This document shows, in pieces, positions 61,903-64,000 of a stretch of 64,000 nt of DNA. Both the position numbers and the translations under genes were made by a program. The notes under the pieces were generated by a model. The model searched no databases, was not told the DNA's origin, and saw only the letters and a list, made by a program, of their open reading frames with translations. Numbering within the stretch: position 1 is the stretch's first letter; every line of letters starts with the position of its first letter. The stretch comes from an uncultured bacterium (GTDB lineage Bacteria > Vulcanimicrobiota > Xenobia > Xenobiales > Xenobiaceae). The stretch covers positions 1 through 64,000 of the forward strand of contig CAKUBG010000007.1 in assembly GCA_934636825.1 (NCBI GenBank). Reading direction: 5' to 3'.

Positions 61903-63341
61903 ACTTAAGAAAAAGAAGCAACAATTTACGCGGCGTAACCTTAATAGAAATACTGGTAGCTGTAGCTGTTTTGGCGGTCGGTTTCGGCACGGTCTTTCAG
62001 GTTTTTCCTATGGGGTATGCTGCTGCGGCCAAAAGCAAAAATATGAATTTGGCCTACGAATTGGCCGCACGTCGTTTGGAAGAAGCCAGAGGTTACGTCC
62101 TTTTTGGAGGCAATCCCACTAATGGCAATACTTTGTCTTCGTTTGCCTATTGGGGAAGCGGCGCTCCTGCTCCCGATGGCACTACTTATAAAGCTGTAAG
62201 TACTAATGGCAAATTTGTAGCTTTCAGCACTTCCAAAGCTCCGGAAGACAAATTCTTTTATAAGATTGATTGCTTGCCCGCTGTAGATAATCGCCGTCTT
62301 TACTTGGAATACCCTGCCAAACGTACCGGTACGGTTTCGCCTATCCATTACAAAGGCGATTATGCGCCTTCTGCCGAGACTGCCGATACTTCTTATGCCG
62401 GATTCGCTTCTATGTATCGCCTCACTGTAACGGTTCGCGGCCCTTTACCTAAAGTAGATTTAGCTTCTGATACAGAGTTTGCCAAATATGCCGACGGTGC
62501 AGTAGAAGCGGTATTGTCTACCATGGTGGCCAATGCCAACTTAGGAGATGCTCTTTTAGCCGAAAACATTACTATTCGTAAGAGCAGTTGTGGAGCTATT
62601 GGGGATGATGCTACTGGCGGCCTTTCTGGCGTTACCTCCTATAAAGGCATCTTTAAGCGCGATCCCAATGCCAAAAATCTCAACAAAATTTTAATTAAAG
62701 GCTTTACTCAGGATAATCCTCATCCGGAAAATTTTACTGTATTTAATGTTAGTAATTTAGTGGCCGACGAATTGGCTGATACCGGCCCTAGCATTTTTGA
62801 TAAAAACGGCGCCGCTTCTGTAAGTCGCGGTCGCTATGCCAACGACGCTTATTACGACCAGAGTTACGGTAAATACAACCCTTATTACAAAGATAAAACT
62901 GGTAGCCAATTTTCAGCTAAAGAGCTTATTGAGACCAATATTCTCGGTTTAGATAATGTGATGATATATTCTCCCTCTTTGGCTAAAGGTGGCTCTACTT
63001 ACAGACATAGCAATTGCTCCTGGACTGGTGGCGGCTGGGTGGCTGAAAGTAACAAGATCCATCGCGTTTTACCTCCCGGCGCAGCAGACAATCCCAGCAA
63101 AACTTACTGGTGCTTAGAATTGGTCAACGATCTTATCGGTCGAGACGGCGACTCTCCCTCAAAAATCGGAGCAGCCCTTATGGACAAAACTTTTGATGGA
63201 GATATTTTCTTAGGCAACACCAACACTGTAGGCTATACAAAAGGCACTTGCGACAGCGCAGGTAACGTTTGCGGTACTCGCGTGCGTTCTTTAGTGCGTT
63301 TGGAAGCTGGCAAAAACTACAATAATACTCTTAACTACTAA
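61899..63341 (+). CDS. Large PilV-like prepilin-type protein
   Basis: 480 residues. The type IV prepilin signal is RGVTLIEILVAVAVLAVGFGTVFQVFPMG, with Gly at -1 and Glu at +5, the PilV form. The remaining 430 residues form a large extracytoplasmic domain much longer than usual minor pilins (about 130-200), perhaps an adhesive tip. Translationally coupled to the PilX-like gene. Confidence 0.8.
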   Translation: MNLRKRSNNLRGVTLIEILVAVAVLAVGFGTVFQVFPMGYAAAAKSKNMNLAYELAARRLEEARGYVLFGGNPTNGNTLSSFAYWGSGAPAPDGTTYKAVSTNGKFVAFSTSKAPEDKFFYKIDCLPAVDNRRLYLEYPAKRTGTVSPIHYKGDYAPSAETADTSYAGFASMYRLTVTVRGPLPKVDLASDTEFAKYADGAVEAVLSTMVANANLGDALLAENITIRKSSCGAIGDDATGGLSGVTSYKGIFKRDPNAKNLNKILIKGFTQDNPHPENFTVFNVSNLVADELADTGPSIFDKNGAASVSRGRYANDAYYDQSYGKYNPYYKDKTGSQFSAKELIETNILGLDNVMIYSPSLAKGGSTYRHSNCSWTGGGWVAESNKIHRVLPPGAADNPSKTYWCLELVNDLIGRDGDSPSKIGAALMDKTFDGDIFLGNTNTVGYTKGTCDSAGNVCGTRVRSLVRLEAGKNYNNTLNY

Positions 63342-63374
63342 TATTCTAAATTGCATGAATTAGAGGTGATTGCT

Positions 63375-64000
63375 GTGTCAGAGAAATATTTTCGAAAAAA
63401 ATCCGGGAATTACGGTTTTACTTTGGTAGAATTGCTTATAGCTATTGCTATGTTTTCACTTTTTAGCCTTACTCTGACTCAGCTTTTAATGGGTGGTTTA
63501 GACTCTTTTAAGCGCGGTCAAGTATTGAGTACCTTGAGAGGTGAGCTGAGCACTGCTATGAGTTTTATAGAAGCAGACTTGCGTTCGGCTACCGGCAGCA
63601 GAGCCTTTACTAGTCCGGTTTATACTTCCAACGCTCAGGTATTAAAGGCTTCATTTTCGCGCTTTGTCAGGAGAGATACCGATTGGGACGTGGATGGCAC
63701 GGTCAATAGTTACAAAGTTGAATATTCTATCGACAAAGAGGGCGATTCTTACGTACTCAACTATACAGATAAAGATCAGCAAAAATACAAAATTTTAGAT
63801 AATGTGATGCTCAGCAGCGTGCCCGGTCAAGCTGGTACTGCAGGCAGTTACAATAGCTATTTTCAATGGGATCGCGTTAGTTATGGCAGCAATGCCAACC
63901 AAGTTCCGGACGATGTTTTACAAGTGCGTTTAATGAGCGGACGCTATTTGGGCAAAGAAATTATGACTATGTCTACGGCTAGTTCCGTCTCTGTACGTAC
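63375..64000 (+). CDS. PilW/PulJ-like prepilin protein, partial at the right edge
   Basis: Open from GTG at 63375 to the window end (208 codons visible, no stop). GNYGFTLVELLIAIAMFSLFSLTLTQLLMGG is a class III signal with Gly at -1 and Glu at +5; LRGELSTAMSFIEADLRSATGS is typical of PilW/PulJ. AGAGGTG is close upstream. Continues the pilin operon. Confidence 0.82.
   Translation, partial: MSEKYFRKKSGNYGFTLVELLIAIAMFSLFSLTLTQLLMGGLDSFKRGQVLSTLRGELSTAMSFIEADLRSATGSRAFTSPVYTSNAQVLKASFSRFVRRDTDWDVDGTVNSYKVEYSIDKEGDSYVLNYTDKDQQKYKILDNVMLSSVPGQAGTAGSYNSYFQWDRVSYGSNANQVPDDVLQVRLMSGRYLGKEIMTMSTASSVSVR

Noticed and set aside
1..64000. tRNA, rRNA or CRISPR loci
   Set aside because: No T-loop GTTCGAATCC-type sequences with an acceptor stem, no rRNA segments and no regularly spaced repeats were seen.

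Overview
The window comes from a diderm (Gram-negative-type) bacterium with GC in the mid-40s by eye. Evidence for two membranes is a class A penicillin-binding protein, many signal-peptide and signal-anchor proteins, an S46 periplasmic dipeptidyl peptidase and a type IV pilin-like operon. Housekeeping genes (clpP, rpmE, prfA, prmC, nusB, asnS, yebC, ruvC, ruvAB, ispA, xseAB, aroC, nifS/nifU) are ordinary in sequence, but many large envelope proteins match no family I recognise. That suits a poorly sampled, uncultivated lineage; I cannot name the phylum. No rRNA, tRNA, CRISPR array or complete mobile element was found.

Layout. 0-5.6 kb is an AT-richer accessory segment: a type I modification operon (hsdM, then a truncated hsdS) divergent from an ATPase + DUF4276 pair that looks like a defence module, then two small orphan genes. 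5.7-20.6 kb is core: clpP, type II pantothenate kinase, a zinc-ribbon/DUF697 protein, a DUF3352-like membrane protein, an SGNH hydrolase, rpmE, prfA-prmC, nusB, PBP1A, asnS, yebC-ruvC. 20.6-25 kb is a leftward operon xseA-xseB-ispA-(Dxs-like protein); the Dxs-like protein has lost its cofactor and catalytic motifs. 25-32 kb carries an M42 peptidase and a membrane/glycan cluster that includes a membrane-tethered DnaB-like protein without Walker A and a membrane-tethered metallo-beta-lactamase-fold protein without metal ligands, then a multispan GT-C-like protein and a GT2 enzyme. 32-49.8 kb: ruvAB, S46 peptidase, trkA-trkH potassium uptake, a HAMP-only protein, DnaQ-BRCT, an ABC exporter, a secreted nuclease, YifB/ComM, nifS-nifU and a small Cys-rich protein. 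49.8-54.1 kb: a copper-amine-oxidase-N-like secreted protein, aroC and a Gly/Ala-rich glycine-zipper protein with a long leader.

The most interesting part is 54.1-60.3 kb. Two adjacent genes encode secreted or membrane-anchored proteins whose C-terminal tails are built from His-Xaa-Asn repeats (three in the first, seven in the second). Directly downstream is a protein with a degenerate radical-SAM barrel (no CxxxCxxC), a complete SPASM domain and a C-terminal PqqD-like recognition domain, then a MarR regulator. This looks like an undescribed RiPP-type modification system, analogous in layout to His-Xaa-Ser systems but with Asn repeats and an apparently SAM-cluster-less maturase partner. A transglutaminase-like protein and a secreted protein lie upstream. 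Two related approximately 50-nt elements resembling IS200/IS605 right ends follow the stop codons on either side of this block.

60.4-64 kb is the start of a type IV pilin/pseudopilin operon (GspH-, PilX-, PilV- and PilW/PulJ-like) that runs off the right edge.
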